This document shows positions 25,419-34,500 of a stretch of 64,000 nucleotides of DNA, in pieces; position 1 is the stretch's first letter, and every line of letters begins with the position of its first letter. A program made the position numbers and the translations under genes. The stretch is from Litoribrevibacter euphylliae (GTDB lineage Bacteria; Pseudomonadota; Gammaproteobacteria; Pseudomonadales; Litoribrevibacteraceae), in assembly GCF_042646085.1 (NCBI RefSeq), contig NZ_JBHRSZ010000002.1, positions 186,001 to 250,000 on the forward strand. The letters are read 5' to 3'. The notes beneath the pieces are model-generated. The model had not been told where the DNA came from. It made no database searches and worked only from the letters and a program-made list of their open reading frames with translations.

Positions 25419-26938
25419 TGCTTGAACAACACTTAGCTGCGCTTCCTATTATTTTGCCGCTGATTGCAGCACCTATTGCACTACTATTGAGTCGATCATC
25501 TCTTTCCTGGTTATTCAGCACCTTGGTCAGTGGCTTAGCCTGTTTTCTGTCTTGGCAGTTACTGGCTACAACCTTATCCGAGGGCGTATTGAGTTACGCC
25601 GTTGGCGGATGGGCTCCGCCGTGGGGCATCGAGTTACGAGTTGACACTGCCAATGCCTTCGTCTTGCTCGCGGTCACAGCGGTATCCACCCTTGTTCTGC
25701 TCTACTCGAAAGACAGCATTGAAAAAGAAATCGACCAATCAACGCATTGCCTGTACTACACCGCTCATCTTCTTTGCCTGGCAGGCCTTACCGGCATTCT
25801 GGTAACAGGCGACGCCTTTAATCTCTTTGTCTTCCTAGAAATCTCCTCGTTAGCAACGTACACCCTGGTTAGCTTGGCGTCAGATCGACGCTGTTTGACC
25901 GCCGCCTTCCGCTATCTGGTCATGGGAACCATTGGTGCCACCTTTATTTTGATTGGTGTCGGAATGTTGTATATGAAGACCGGCACCCTCAACATACTTG
26001 ACCTGGCGACGCGCATCCATTTTTACGAAAGCAGCCGTACCATCAACACCGGCTTGGCCTTTATTATGGTCGGTGTAAGCATCAAGCTTGCCCTATTCCC
26101 TCTACATATGTGGCTTCCTCCGGCTTATACCCATGCGCCATCTGCTGTTACCGCTTTCTTAGCCAGTACCGCGACTAAGGTAGCTGTCTACGTGATGATT
26201 CGCTTTATCTTCACCGTGTTTGGTGCGGATCATGTGTTTAATGAAATGGGCATGGATTTGATATTGATGGCGTTAGCCATCGTTGCCATCTTCAAATGTT
26301 CTTATATGGCAACGGTTCAAAGTAATGTGAAGACCGTATTGGCCTACAGCAGCGTGGCTCAAATTGGCTATATGATTTTGGGGATTAGTCTCGTCAGTGT
26401 CACTGGCCTTATGGCCGGACTCATACATATCTTTAACCACGCACTGATGAAAGGTGCCTTGTTTATGGCGGTCGGTGCCGTGTTTTATCGAGTGGGTTCA
26501 GTGGACATTAAAGCGTTCAGAGGGCTTGGGAAACACATGCCACTGACCATGGCTGCGTTTACCATAGCAGGCCTTAGCATCATAGGTGTGCCACTGACTG
26601 TTGGCTTTGTCAGCAAGTGGTATTTGGTCACTGCCGCCTTAGAGCAAAACCATTGGATCATTGCAGCCTTGGTGTTGGCAGGCTCGTTACTCGCAGTCGT
26701 GTATATTGGTCGCATCGTAGAAGCGGCGTACTTCCAGAAGCTTCCCGATTCGACAGACCCATCGACAGTCAAAGAAGTTCCTTGGTTAATGCTTGCGCCT
26801 ATGTGGGCACTGGTCTTAGCGAACATCTATTTCGGCATTGATACCAGCCTCACCACAGAAGCCGCAAACAATGCCTCTGAATGGTTGTTCCAGAATGGCA
26901 ACCTCCCGAACAATAACGAACCGGAGGTGTCGCTATGA
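25418..26938 (+). CDS. mrpD: Mrp antiporter subunit D
   Basis: 506 residues, about 14 membrane helices of the proton-conducting NuoL/M/N family. The key charged residues are present: Glu in NLFVFLEISSLATY (TM5) and Lys in VSIKLALFPLHMWLPPAYTHAPSAVTA (TM7). The latter long motif is typical of MrpD rather than complex I. The start overlaps the mrpC stop by one base. Confidence 0.92.
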   Translation: MLEQHLAALPIILPLIAAPIALLLSRSSLSWLFSTLVSGLACFLSWQLLATTLSEGVLSYAVGGWAPPWGIELRVDTANAFVLLAVTAVSTLVLLYSKDSIEKEIDQSTHCLYYTAHLLCLAGLTGILVTGDAFNLFVFLEISSLATYTLVSLASDRRCLTAAFRYLVMGTIGATFILIGVGMLYMKTGTLNILDLATRIHFYESSRTINTGLAFIMVGVSIKLALFPLHMWLPPAYTHAPSAVTAFLASTATKVAVYVMIRFIFTVFGADHVFNEMGMDLILMALAIVAIFKCSYMATVQSNVKTVLAYSSVAQIGYMILGISLVSVTGLMAGLIHIFNHALMKGALFMAVGAVFYRVGSVDIKAFRGLGKHMPLTMAAFTIAGLSIIGVPLTVGFVSKWYLVTAALEQNHWIIAALVLAGSLLAVVYIGRIVEAAYFQKLPDSTDPSTVKEVPWLMLAPMWALVLANIYFGIDTSLTTEAANNASEWLFQNGNLPNNNEPEVSL

Positions 26939-28467
26939 ACCTCTGGCAAAGCGTTGATCCATCGCAATTAATTTCCTTATCTATTTTAGTGCCGTTCATT
27001 GGCGCCCTGCTTGTTCTAGCAACGGGCAAGAACCCTAATTTAAGAGAAGGTGTCACTCTCACGACGGCCACCGTGCTGTTTACGATTGTCTTGGCGATCA
27101 CTGATTATACATTCCAGGAAACAGTGCTGCGTTTGGACATCATTGAGCTCTTCCCTGGGCTTGGAATCAGTTTTGAGGTCGAACCTTTAGGTGTGCTTTT
27201 CGCCTTGGTTGCAAGCTTTCTGTGGATCATCACCAGCATCTACGCCATTGGCTATATGCGAGGTCACAACGAACAAAATCAAACACGCTTCTTCTGTTGC
27301 TTCGCACTGGCCATCAGTTCCGTCATGGCCATTTGCTTCTCGGGCAATCTACTTACACTCTTCATCTTCTATGAAGTTTTAACACTTTCCACCTACCCGC
27401 TGGTTACTCATGCGGGAACTGAGGCCGCGAAACAAGGCGGTCGAACCTATCTCGGCATTTTGCTCAGTACTTCCATCGCATTTCTGCTCTTCGCTGTTCT
27501 GGGCACCTACAGTGTAACCGGAACCTTGGATTTCCAAGCCGGTGGTATTTTTAACGACAATGACAACAAAACTGCACTCGGCGTTTTACTTGTTTTGTTC
27601 TGTTACGGAATCGGTAAAGCCGCGATCATGCCATTTCATCGCTGGCTACCAGCAGCAATGGTTGCACCAACACCTGTCAGTGCCTTGTTACACGCGGTCG
27701 CCGTAGTAAAAGCCGGTGTATTCAGCATCTTAAAGGTCGTGATTTATATCTTTGGTTTGGAGACGCTCACTGATCTCTCCACTACCGACATCATGCTCTA
27801 TATAGGCGCAGCGACCATACTGCTCTCTTCTTGCATAGCTATGACCAAAGATAACTTAAAAGCACGATTAGCCTACTCCACCGTCAGCCAACTTAGTTAC
27901 ATTGTGGTGGGTGCCTTATTGGCGTCCTCGGTCGCTGCGGCAGGAGCGGCACTACATATCGCAACCCATGCGGTTGGAAAGATTACTCTGTTCTTCTGTG
28001 CAGGTGCCATCATGGTCGCCAGTCATAAGAAGAACATTAGCGACATGGTTGGTTTAGGTAGGCAAATGCCTCTCACGATGGCGGCATTTGCAATCGGGGC
28101 AATCAGCATTATCGGTCTCCCGCCAATGGCAGGTACTTGGAGTAAGTGGTACCTCACCATCGGTGCTCTGGAGGCAGATAAACTAATCATTGTGGCGGTA
28201 CTGATGATTAGCTCGTTACTGAATATTGCTTATTTACTGCCTATTCCAATCAAAGCCTTCTTTGCTTCTTCAAGTAATATTTCCGGCGAAACAGCAGAAG
28301 AAGCAAAGCCATGGAGCTGGTCAGAGACCAAAGAAGCGCCTTTACCAATACTGATTGCCTTAACCGTTACTTCTATCGGTTGCTTGGCCTTGTTTTTCTA
28401 TCCTCAGCCTTTAATCGATCTTATTAATTTGATTCCCGGCGTTTCAACAAGCATGGGGGAAAACTAA
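26935..28467 (+). CDS. Second proton-conducting MrpD/NuoL-like subunit
   Basis: 510 residues, polytopic. It keeps Glu in LLTLFIFYEVLTLSTYP and Lys in CYGIGKAAIMPFHRWLPAAMVAPTPVSALLHAVAVVKAG; the latter resembles NuoL and the N-terminal part of MrpA more than MrpD. It could therefore stand in for the missing MrpA antiporter domain. The start overlaps the previous stop as ATGA. Confidence 0.9.
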   Translation: MNLWQSVDPSQLISLSILVPFIGALLVLATGKNPNLREGVTLTTATVLFTIVLAITDYTFQETVLRLDIIELFPGLGISFEVEPLGVLFALVASFLWIITSIYAIGYMRGHNEQNQTRFFCCFALAISSVMAICFSGNLLTLFIFYEVLTLSTYPLVTHAGTEAAKQGGRTYLGILLSTSIAFLLFAVLGTYSVTGTLDFQAGGIFNDNDNKTALGVLLVLFCYGIGKAAIMPFHRWLPAAMVAPTPVSALLHAVAVVKAGVFSILKVVIYIFGLETLTDLSTTDIMLYIGAATILLSSCIAMTKDNLKARLAYSTVSQLSYIVVGALLASSVAAAGAALHIATHAVGKITLFFCAGAIMVASHKKNISDMVGLGRQMPLTMAAFAIGAISIIGLPPMAGTWSKWYLTIGALEADKLIIVAVLMISSLLNIAYLLPIPIKAFFASSSNISGETAEEAKPWSWSETKEAPLPILIALTVTSIGCLALFFYPQPLIDLINLIPGVSTSMGEN

Positions 28468-28722
28468 ATGTCTGATCATCATGATTCGGATGGCTGGTTT
28501 GATAAGCCAGCAAACGTCAGCAAGATGTTAAAAGTGTTTTATGTGATCTGTGCCTTGTTAGTGATCGCAGACTTCATCGTACATCGTCATATTTATCACA
28601 GCTGGGAAAACGTCCCTGCGTTTTACGCCATTTATGGTTTTGTAGGCTGTTCAATTTTGGTATTTATCGCGAAATGGATGCGTACCTTTTTAATGCGTGG
28701 GGAGAATTATTACGATGAGTAG
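28468..28722 (+). CDS. 84-residue two-helix membrane protein of the mrp operon
   Basis: Two hydrophobic segments (VFYVICALLVIADFIV and FYAIYGFVGCSILVFIAKW) are separated by HRHIYHSWENVPA. The N-terminus is rich in His and Asp. It follows the D2 subunit without a gap and overlaps the next gene by 8 bases, so it is translationally locked into the operon. It is not one of the seven classical Mrp subunits. I infer an accessory subunit of this antiporter variant. Confidence 0.85.
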   Translation: MSDHHDSDGWFDKPANVSKMLKVFYVICALLVIADFIVHRHIYHSWENVPAFYAIYGFVGCSILVFIAKWMRTFLMRGENYYDE

Positions 28723-30427
28723 TGTGATCCCGTTTCTTCCCTTAATGTTGGGTGCACTTGCTGCGTTATTTTTACGTGGCTGGACCCGTAACATCATTAT
28801 GTTGGCGGCACCGGTTGTCGGTGCACTTAACTTGATGGGATTAGAGCACGGAGTGTTCTGGTCCCTGGAATTTATGGGCTATACCCTTGAGCCAGTGAAA
28901 ATCGACAAACTGAGCCTAATGTTTGGTTATCTTTTCCACTTGGCGGCGTTGATTGCCATTATTTATGCACTGCATGTGAAAGATACGGTACAGCATGTAG
29001 CAGGCTTGGCTTATGCCGCAAGTGCAGTAGGAGCCGTGTTTGCAGGAGATCTATTAACACTGTTTGTGTTTTGGGAGCTTTTAGCGCTCACTTCCGTGTT
29101 CCTGATATGGGCGCGCCGAACTGATCGAGCTTACGCATCTGGGGTGCGTTATCTCATTATTCAAGTTTTATCTGGTGTGTTACTGCTGGCAGGCCTTTTA
29201 ATCTTTGCCAAGGTAAATAACAGCCTGCTCTTTACTCATATTGGCCTAGAGCATGATGGCATTGCAGAGATTGGTGCATGGTTAATTTTCGCTGCCTTTG
29301 GTATTAAGTGCGCATTCCCATTCGTTCATAACTGGTTAACAGATTCGTATCCTGAGTCCACCCCATCAGGTACCATTTTCTTAGCATCTTTCACAACCAA
29401 AGTTGCGGTTTACGCCTTTGCTCGAGGCTTCCCTGGTGAAGAAATCCTAGTGTGGATTGGCGTGACAATGGCGTGCTTCCCAATCTTCTTCGCCGTAATT
29501 GAAAACGATCTACGTCGAGTTTTGGCCTACAGCCTGATTAACCAAATTGGCTTCATGATTGTGGGTATTGGTATTGGTACCGCCTTGGCGTTAAACGGAG
29601 CCGTGGCTCATGCCTTTAACGATGTCATCTTTAAAGGCTTATTGATGATGACCATGGGTGCAGTATTGCACATGACAGGAAAGATCAATGGCTCGGAGTT
29701 GGGCGGCTTGTATAAGAGCATGCCTAAGACCACCATACTGTGTATTGTGGGTGCAGCATCGATTTCAGCTTTCCCATTATTCAGCGGCTTCGTATCTAAA
29801 TCTATGATTATGGCGGCTGCGGTAAAAGAAGGTTATGACTATGTATGGTTACTTCTATTGTTTGCTGCGGCGGGGGTATTTCACCACGCCGGCATTAAAA
29901 TCCCGTATTTTGCATTCTTTGCTCATGACTCAGGGATTCGCACGACAGAACCACCGAAGAACATGCTCATTGCCATGATGATAGGTGCGGTAACGTGTGT
30001 GATATTAGGGACTTTCCCCGCACAAACGGTTTATGCCCTATTACCATGGGAACATAACTATCAGCCATACGATCTCACTCACGTACTGACTCAGCTTCAA
30101 CTGTTGTTCTTCTCGGCCTTAGCCTTCGTATGGCTTAACTTACAAAAACTGTATCCGCCTGAATTGCCTTCAACTAACTTGGATGCCGATTGGTTCTACC
30201 GAAAACTCGCACCGACATTTGTAAAACGTGTTGGCTATACGATCTACAGTGCTTATGAGCGCTTCGAGAAATCCCTGATTAACTCAGGGAAGCAAATGAT
30301 CAAACTCTCATATGATACAGAAGAAGGTCGCCCTAAAGGCTACTTTGCTCGGCTATGGCCAACAGAGACTATGGTAGTTTGGGTTGCTGTATTACTGACG
30401 GTCTATTTGGTGCTTTATTACATTTAG
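28715..30427 (+). CDS. Third proton-conducting MrpD-like subunit
   Basis: 570 residues, polytopic, with Glu in LLTLFVFWELLALTSVFLIW and Lys in FAAFGIKCAFPFVHNWLTDSYPESTPSG. A C-terminal extension after the last core helix includes a soluble stretch (about 470-545) and a final membrane helix. ATG 28715 lies within the stop region of the 84-residue gene. It is the last gene of the operon and is followed by a strong terminator. Three such subunits in one operon suggest three ion-translocation channels. Confidence 0.9.
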   Translation: MSSVIPFLPLMLGALAALFLRGWTRNIIMLAAPVVGALNLMGLEHGVFWSLEFMGYTLEPVKIDKLSLMFGYLFHLAALIAIIYALHVKDTVQHVAGLAYAASAVGAVFAGDLLTLFVFWELLALTSVFLIWARRTDRAYASGVRYLIIQVLSGVLLLAGLLIFAKVNNSLLFTHIGLEHDGIAEIGAWLIFAAFGIKCAFPFVHNWLTDSYPESTPSGTIFLASFTTKVAVYAFARGFPGEEILVWIGVTMACFPIFFAVIENDLRRVLAYSLINQIGFMIVGIGIGTALALNGAVAHAFNDVIFKGLLMMTMGAVLHMTGKINGSELGGLYKSMPKTTILCIVGAASISAFPLFSGFVSKSMIMAAAVKEGYDYVWLLLLFAAAGVFHHAGIKIPYFAFFAHDSGIRTTEPPKNMLIAMMIGAVTCVILGTFPAQTVYALLPWEHNYQPYDLTHVLTQLQLLFFSALAFVWLNLQKLYPPELPSTNLDADWFYRKLAPTFVKRVGYTIYSAYERFEKSLINSGKQMIKLSYDTEEGRPKGYFARLWPTETMVVWVAVLLTVYLVLYYI

Positions 30428-30483
30428 TCAGGCTCGAACCACGAGGGTTCTCATCCGCACCTCGTTCTTGCTTTCGGATACGA

Positions 30484-30513
30484 AAAAGCCTCGGTTTATG
30501 CCGAGGCTTTTTT
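30484..30513 (+). terminator. Bidirectional terminator after the mrp operon
   Basis: AAAAAGCCTCGG and CCGAGGCTTTTTT pair around TTTATG, with T-runs on both strands. It is a close copy of the tRNA-Ser terminator at 30653-30682 and probably arose from it by duplication. Confidence 0.85.
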
Positions 30514-30516
30514 ATG

Positions 30517-30536
30517 TTCTGGTGGTGAGGGAGAGA
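30517..30536 (-). pseudogene. 3' remnant of a duplicated tRNA-Ser
   Basis: TCTGGTGGTGAGGGAGAGAT matches the 3' end of the intact tRNA-Ser (TCTGGCGGTGAGGGAGGGAT at 30689) with two changes. The similarity extends leftwards through the terminator, with matching order and spacing, and stops abruptly to the right. Confidence 0.65.
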
Positions 30537-30652
30537 TTACTTCGCTCTTCGGGCCGTCGTCATACTCTTATTTAAAGAAAGCAACGCTGTCTCGCTTCGC
30601 TCGGCTCGAACCATGAGACTTCTCATCCGTACCTTTTTCGTGCTTCAGATAC

Positions 30653-30682
30653 GAAAAAGCCCCGGCATAAACCGAGGCTTTT
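30653..30682 (-). terminator. Terminator of tRNA-Ser
   Basis: On the minus strand AGCCTCGG-TTTATG-CCGGGGCT (one G-T) is followed by TTTTT, 9 bases past the tRNA 3' end. Confidence 0.8.
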
Positions 30683-30690
30683 ATTTGTTC

Positions 30691-30778
30691 TGGCGGTGAG
30701 GGAGGGATTCGAACCCTCGGTACGTTTCCGTACACACACTTTCCAGGCGTGCTCTTTCGACCACTCAGACACCTCACC
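30691..30778 (-). tRNA. tRNA-Ser (anticodon GGA)
   Basis: 88 bases including CCA. The acceptor GGTGAGG pairs with CCTCACC. The anticodon loop CTGGAAA gives GGA, and a long variable arm (GTGTACGGAAACGTAC region) marks a class II tRNA. The convergent mrp operon ends 260 bases away. Confidence 0.97.
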
Positions 30779-30808
30779 ATATTATATGTTACGAATTGCT
30801 CGAAAAGT

Positions 30809-30826
30809 TAAAGAGCATGCTCTTTA
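30809..30826. repeat. Perfect 18-bp palindrome upstream of tRNA-Ser
   Basis: TAAAGAGCATGCTCTTTA is fully self-complementary and lies 30 bases upstream of the tRNA-Ser 5' end on its sense strand. Its half resembles the AAAGAGCACGC of the tRNA itself, so it may be duplication debris or a regulator site. Confidence 0.5.
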
Positions 30827-30897
30827 TTCGCAGGCAAGCTGCTCACCCTTCGGGCCGTCGTCGTAAACTCCGACGTTCTCTCCGGCTAGCCTCCGAG

Positions 30898-30919
30898 TCG
30901 ACCACTCAGACACCTCACC
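30898..30919 (-). pseudogene. 5' remnant of a duplicated tRNA-Ser
   Basis: The plus-strand sequence CGACCACTCAGACACCTCACC is identical to the 5' 21 bases of tRNA-Ser (at 30758-30778). Similarity stops at the D-arm. It lies 120 bases upstream of the intact gene on the tRNA strand. Confidence 0.7.
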
Positions 30920-30981
30920 TTTTGAGGTGCGCTAAGTTATCGAATTCAAAGCGTAAAATCAATAGTCTTTGGGGAATATTG

Positions 30982-31551
30982 TCAGAAAGTTTTAACAAAT
31001 TGTTCAAGATCGTCTAGTTTCGGAGTTTTAGGTGAGCAATCAGGCGTTCCAATATATAAATAACCGACGATCTCTTCATTGTCAGCTAAGTTAAGGCCTG
31101 CTTTTACTAATGGATGGTAAGCAAGTTCTCCCGTACGCCACATACAACCGAAGTCATGATCGTAGAGTGCAACAGACAGCCCATAAGCAGCACACGCCGC
31201 AGCCATGAGTTGTTCTTCTCTCGGAACCTTTGGATGCTCTTCAACTCGTCCGACCACCACAACGATCATAGGTGCTCGTTTTGGCATAGATAAAAGCTTT
31301 TGCTGCCTTACTTCCGAAACCTCTTCACCACGCTCTTTTACGGCATCAAAGTTTTCGGCATCCAAAAAAAGCTGACCTAACCGCTCTAACCCTTCCCCTT
31401 CAATTTGAATGAAGCGCCACGGCTTTAATCGACCATGATCAGGGGCCCGCATTGCAGCTCGATAACATGTTTCCATAACTTCTGAAGAAGGCGCTGGAGC
31501 ACGTAACTTAGGAATAGATACTCGATTAATTAATAGCTTTGAGATTCTCAT
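30982..31551 (-). CDS. Nitroreductase family protein (YdjA-like)
   Basis: 189 residues. KLLINRVSIPKL, AMRAPDHGRLKPWRF and IVGYLYIGTP line up with E. coli YdjA, the minimal one-domain FMN nitroreductase. YdjA-type proteins form FMN dimers and reduce nitroaromatics poorly; the true substrate is unknown. The longest frame starts at TTG 31566; ATG 31551 matches the YdjA start. Cytosolic, monocistronic. Confidence 0.9.
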   Translation of the reverse strand: MRISKLLINRVSIPKLRAPAPSSEVMETCYRAAMRAPDHGRLKPWRFIQIEGEGLERLGQLFLDAENFDAVKERGEEVSEVRQQKLLSMPKRAPMIVVVVGRVEEHPKVPREEQLMAAACAAYGLSVALYDHDFGCMWRTGELAYHPLVKAGLNLADNEEIVGYLYIGTPDCSPKTPKLDDLEQFVKTF

Positions 31552-31847
31552 TGATATTGATGCCAAGTTAAAGATTCAAAGACCGAAAAGCTCTCATCAA
31601 CTAACACAACGGAGATTGTTACTAATGGACGTTAGCTGGCAAAAAGCTCTTAGGATAAGTTGCATTTTATTACTCGAAAAAATTGCACCCCATTAGGCTA
31701 AGGGGTATATTCAGTAAATACATTTTTTAGACCTATGTCACATTTATGACAAAACCTGCAAATACGTTATGCGCTTTTTTGTCGTGCATTAGGTCAGCTA
31801 AAACAGTGTTTGATCCGGCCATCATTATAACGATAAAAGGTATTACC

Positions 31848-32159
31848 ATGGCGACCAATCAAGAGTTCACTAGTTTTTCGGAGTTTTACCCATTCTATCT
31901 TGGTGAACACCAAAACCAAACCTGTCGCCGACTTCATGTGATTGGCAGTTTATCTGTTATTTGCTTGCTTCTGTACAGTCTTGCCAGCCAACAGTTTCTA
32001 TTACTCTTTCTTCTACCCGTTCTTGGATATGGTTTCGCTTGGATCGGTCATTTCTTTTTTGAACACAATAAACCTGCCACCTTTAAATACCCACTTTATA
32101 GCTTCATAGGTGATTGGGTTATGCTTAAAGATGTTCTTACTGGTAAAATAAAGTTTTAA
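31848..32159 (+). CDS. DUF962 / Mpo1-like membrane protein
   Basis: 103 residues: EFTSFSEFYPFYLGEHQNQTCRRLHVIGS, then two or three hydrophobic helices with GYGFAWIGHFFFEHNKPATFKYPLYSFIGDW, the DUF962 signature with conserved histidines. The yeast homologue Mpo1 is an iron-dependent dioxygenase in phytosphingosine alpha-oxidation; the bacterial role is not established. A longer frame from 31746 exists, but ATG 31848 has AAAGG 7 bases upstream. It is 15 bases from the following cyclase gene, so they are probably co-transcribed. Confidence 0.88.
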   Translation: MATNQEFTSFSEFYPFYLGEHQNQTCRRLHVIGSLSVICLLLYSLASQQFLLLFLLPVLGYGFAWIGHFFFEHNKPATFKYPLYSFIGDWVMLKDVLTGKIKF

Positions 32160-32174
32160 TAAGGCTACGGATTA

Positions 32175-33686
32175 ATGGCGTTAGATACCAACTCATCGAA
32201 TCTAAAACACGTTACCACCATCGAACAGCTTTTTTCGAATGCTGACTATTACATCCGAACCATTGCCTATTTAGCCGGTGCTTTTGCTGTCACGGTTGGG
32301 ATATTCAACGGACATTACTCTCAATCCGCTTGGTACATGGTCACCTTCGCCATAATTTACCCTCATATTCTTCACGCCATTCTTCAAAGTACAAACATCC
32401 AACGCACCTCCACTAGCCGCGCTATCGCATTACACATGGATGCGATTTATGGGGGATTCTGGATATTCTGGATGCAATTCTCAATTGCGCCGTCCATTCT
32501 TCTTGTAACCATGCTGTGCTTTGCTTTAATCGTTGCTGGAGGCATCAGGCTCCTCCTCTCCGGTAACGCAACCATGGTAGCCGTCTGCTTTATTTTGTCT
32601 TCCCTATTTGGCTTTAACTTTGTTCAACACGCACCAATGGTTGTAAGCGTTGCCTACAGCATTGGTACCTTGGTATTTCTCTCTGTCGCTGCGTATTACA
32701 TTCATATGCAAGCAAACATGCTTTATAACGCGAAGCAAGAAATTGGATGCCAACAATCAAGAGCTAATGAACTGTCTTTAAAGATGTCGAAATACTTGGC
32801 CCCTCAAGTTTGGCAAACCATTTTCTCAGGCAAGAAAGACGTTACTCTGGAAACGCAACGTAAGAAGCTTGTGGTGTTCTTTTCTGATATTAAAGGCTTC
32901 ACTCAACTTTCAGATGAACTTGAACCAGAAGTCCTGACAGAGCTTCTCAATCAATATCTTACTGATATGTGCGACATTGCTCTAAAACATGGCGGCACGA
33001 TTGATAAATTTATCGGCGACAGTTTGATGATCTTCTTTGGAGATCCGACATCGGAAGGCACCAAAGCGGATGCTCAAAAATGTGTCGCCATGGCTATTGC
33101 TATGCGTAAACATATGAAAGTGCTTCAGCAGAAATGGCGTAGCCAAGGCATCAAAACACCGCTGCAAATTCGTATGGGAATTAACACAGGTTACTGTACG
33201 GTAGGTAATTTTGGTGCAGAGCAACGTATGGATTACACCATTGTCGGGAAAGAAGTAAACCTGGCAAGCCGACTTGAAAGCATGGCTGAGGCTGGAGAAA
33301 TCCTGCTTTCTTACGAAACCTTCTCTTTAATTAAAGATACCGTAATGTGTCGAGACAAAGGAGAAATCCAGGTTAAAGGCTTTAGTCGCCCTCTTCCGAT
33401 TTATCAGGTTGTTGGATTCCGTAAAGAACTGGGTTGCGAAAGTGGCTATATGGAACATCAGCTCGATGGCTTTTCAATGTACTTGGATGAAGAGAAGCTG
33501 CAGTCGAATGATAAATCCCGGGTATTGGCCGCACTTGAATCAGCAACGGCCAAGATACGTGAACAAATCGAGCTGGACAGTATCGGCCTAGATAATAACG
33601 ATCCGTTCAAAGCGCTTATTGACGATGGAAACGATGTTTCAAGCACGCCGCCGGCAAATGTCCATTCATTGAACGGTAAGGGTTAA
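32175..33686 (+). CDS. Membrane adenylate/guanylate cyclase with MASE2-type sensor
   Basis: 503 residues. Residues about 25-180 hold six hydrophobic helices resembling the MASE2 membrane sensor. A class III cyclase domain (about 235-415) follows, with VVFFSDIKGFTQLSDE (first metal Asp), HGGTIDKFIGDSLMIFFGDP (second metal Asp), RMGINTGYCTVGNFG and DYTIVGKEVNLASRLE. Substrate choice (ATP or GTP) is not certain; most bacterial members make cAMP. The last about 24 codons overlap the tail of the convergent queF gene. Confidence 0.9.
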   Translation: MALDTNSSNLKHVTTIEQLFSNADYYIRTIAYLAGAFAVTVGIFNGHYSQSAWYMVTFAIIYPHILHAILQSTNIQRTSTSRAIALHMDAIYGGFWIFWMQFSIAPSILLVTMLCFALIVAGGIRLLLSGNATMVAVCFILSSLFGFNFVQHAPMVVSVAYSIGTLVFLSVAAYYIHMQANMLYNAKQEIGCQQSRANELSLKMSKYLAPQVWQTIFSGKKDVTLETQRKKLVVFFSDIKGFTQLSDELEPEVLTELLNQYLTDMCDIALKHGGTIDKFIGDSLMIFFGDPTSEGTKADAQKCVAMAIAMRKHMKVLQQKWRSQGIKTPLQIRMGINTGYCTVGNFGAEQRMDYTIVGKEVNLASRLESMAEAGEILLSYETFSLIKDTVMCRDKGEIQVKGFSRPLPIYQVVGFRKELGCESGYMEHQLDGFSMYLDEEKLQSNDKSRVLAALESATAKIREQIELDSIGLDNNDPFKALIDDGNDVSSTPPANVHSLNGKG

Positions 33687-34449
33687 TATCCAACCCTCCT
33701 CGACGAAGGTAACGAGCGTAAACAATCAATTCTTCCGCAGATGTTGCTTTTTTCAAATCCACAAAGGCTTGTTCCACGCATTGTTCATGAAACCCGGTAT
33801 GCTGTCGGAAAGAAATGACATACTTAAGAAAGGCTTCTCGATCTAATTTGTTACCCGTATAGTGAACTACCAAGGTGCCCCAATCTGGCTGCCCAGTCAC
33901 CGGGCAGTTTGAACGCAGCAAATGACTGTATAGAACTTCACTTACCTTTATTGACGAATCACTTTGCAACAATGACGCATCCGGCTCATACACATTGATT
34001 GCCACATCCAGATCATCCACACAAACTCCATCCACAGAGCTGCATTCGAATGTTTCACTGTTCACTGGATACAGAGCTACTTTAACTTCACCGCCAGCCG
34101 CTTCAGACAAGTCTTTTTCCATCGCCTGAAGAACCGAAGATTCAGATTCGAAAACCGTCTGATTAAACGAATTTAAATACAGTTTAAACGACTTCGATTC
34201 CACCAAATTCGGCGTCTTCGCGGGTAACGTAAACTCTGCTACGCGAACCACAGGTTTACCCTTCTCATTGAGCCAGGAAATTTCGTATCCAGTCCAAATA
34301 TCAATACCATCAAATGGAAGATCTTCCGAATCTACCGGAATACGACTCCTACCTTCCTGACGACTGATCGGAAACAGCAATTCAGGGTTGTAATTAAACT
34401 CGTACTCAACCTCTTTGCCTAATGAAGAATCAACTTCCTTTCCGCCCAT
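33616..34449 (-). CDS. queF: NADPH-dependent 7-cyano-7-deazaguanine reductase
   Basis: 277 residues, the long two-domain QueF form. Motifs are VESKSFKLYLNSFNQTVF (substrate and NADPH-binding QueF motif), SNCPVTGQPDWGT with the thioimide-forming Cys, FRQHTGFHEQCVE, and RRGGLDINPYRS. It reduces preQ0 to preQ1 in queuosine biosynthesis. ATG 34449 has GGGG 8 bases upstream (a TTG at 34482 is the longest frame). After the normal end at NPYRS there are 17 extra residues, antisense to the end of the cyclase gene (71-bp convergent overlap), as if the original stop had been lost. Confidence 0.95.
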   Translation of the reverse strand: MGGKEVDSSLGKEVEYEFNYNPELLFPISRQEGRSRIPVDSEDLPFDGIDIWTGYEISWLNEKGKPVVRVAEFTLPAKTPNLVESKSFKLYLNSFNQTVFESESSVLQAMEKDLSEAAGGEVKVALYPVNSETFECSSVDGVCVDDLDVAINVYEPDASLLQSDSSIKVSEVLYSHLLRSNCPVTGQPDWGTLVVHYTGNKLDREAFLKYVISFRQHTGFHEQCVEQAFVDLKKATSAEELIVYARYLRRGGLDINPYRSMNGHLPAACLKHRFHRQ

Positions 34450-34500
34450 TACTACTACCCCTTTACTACTCTCTAATTCCAAAAAACAACACAGCCGTTA

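Noticed and set aside
30568..30780. 70-codon minus-strand frame
   Set aside because: It reads through tRNA-Ser and its terminator and is a known type of false call.
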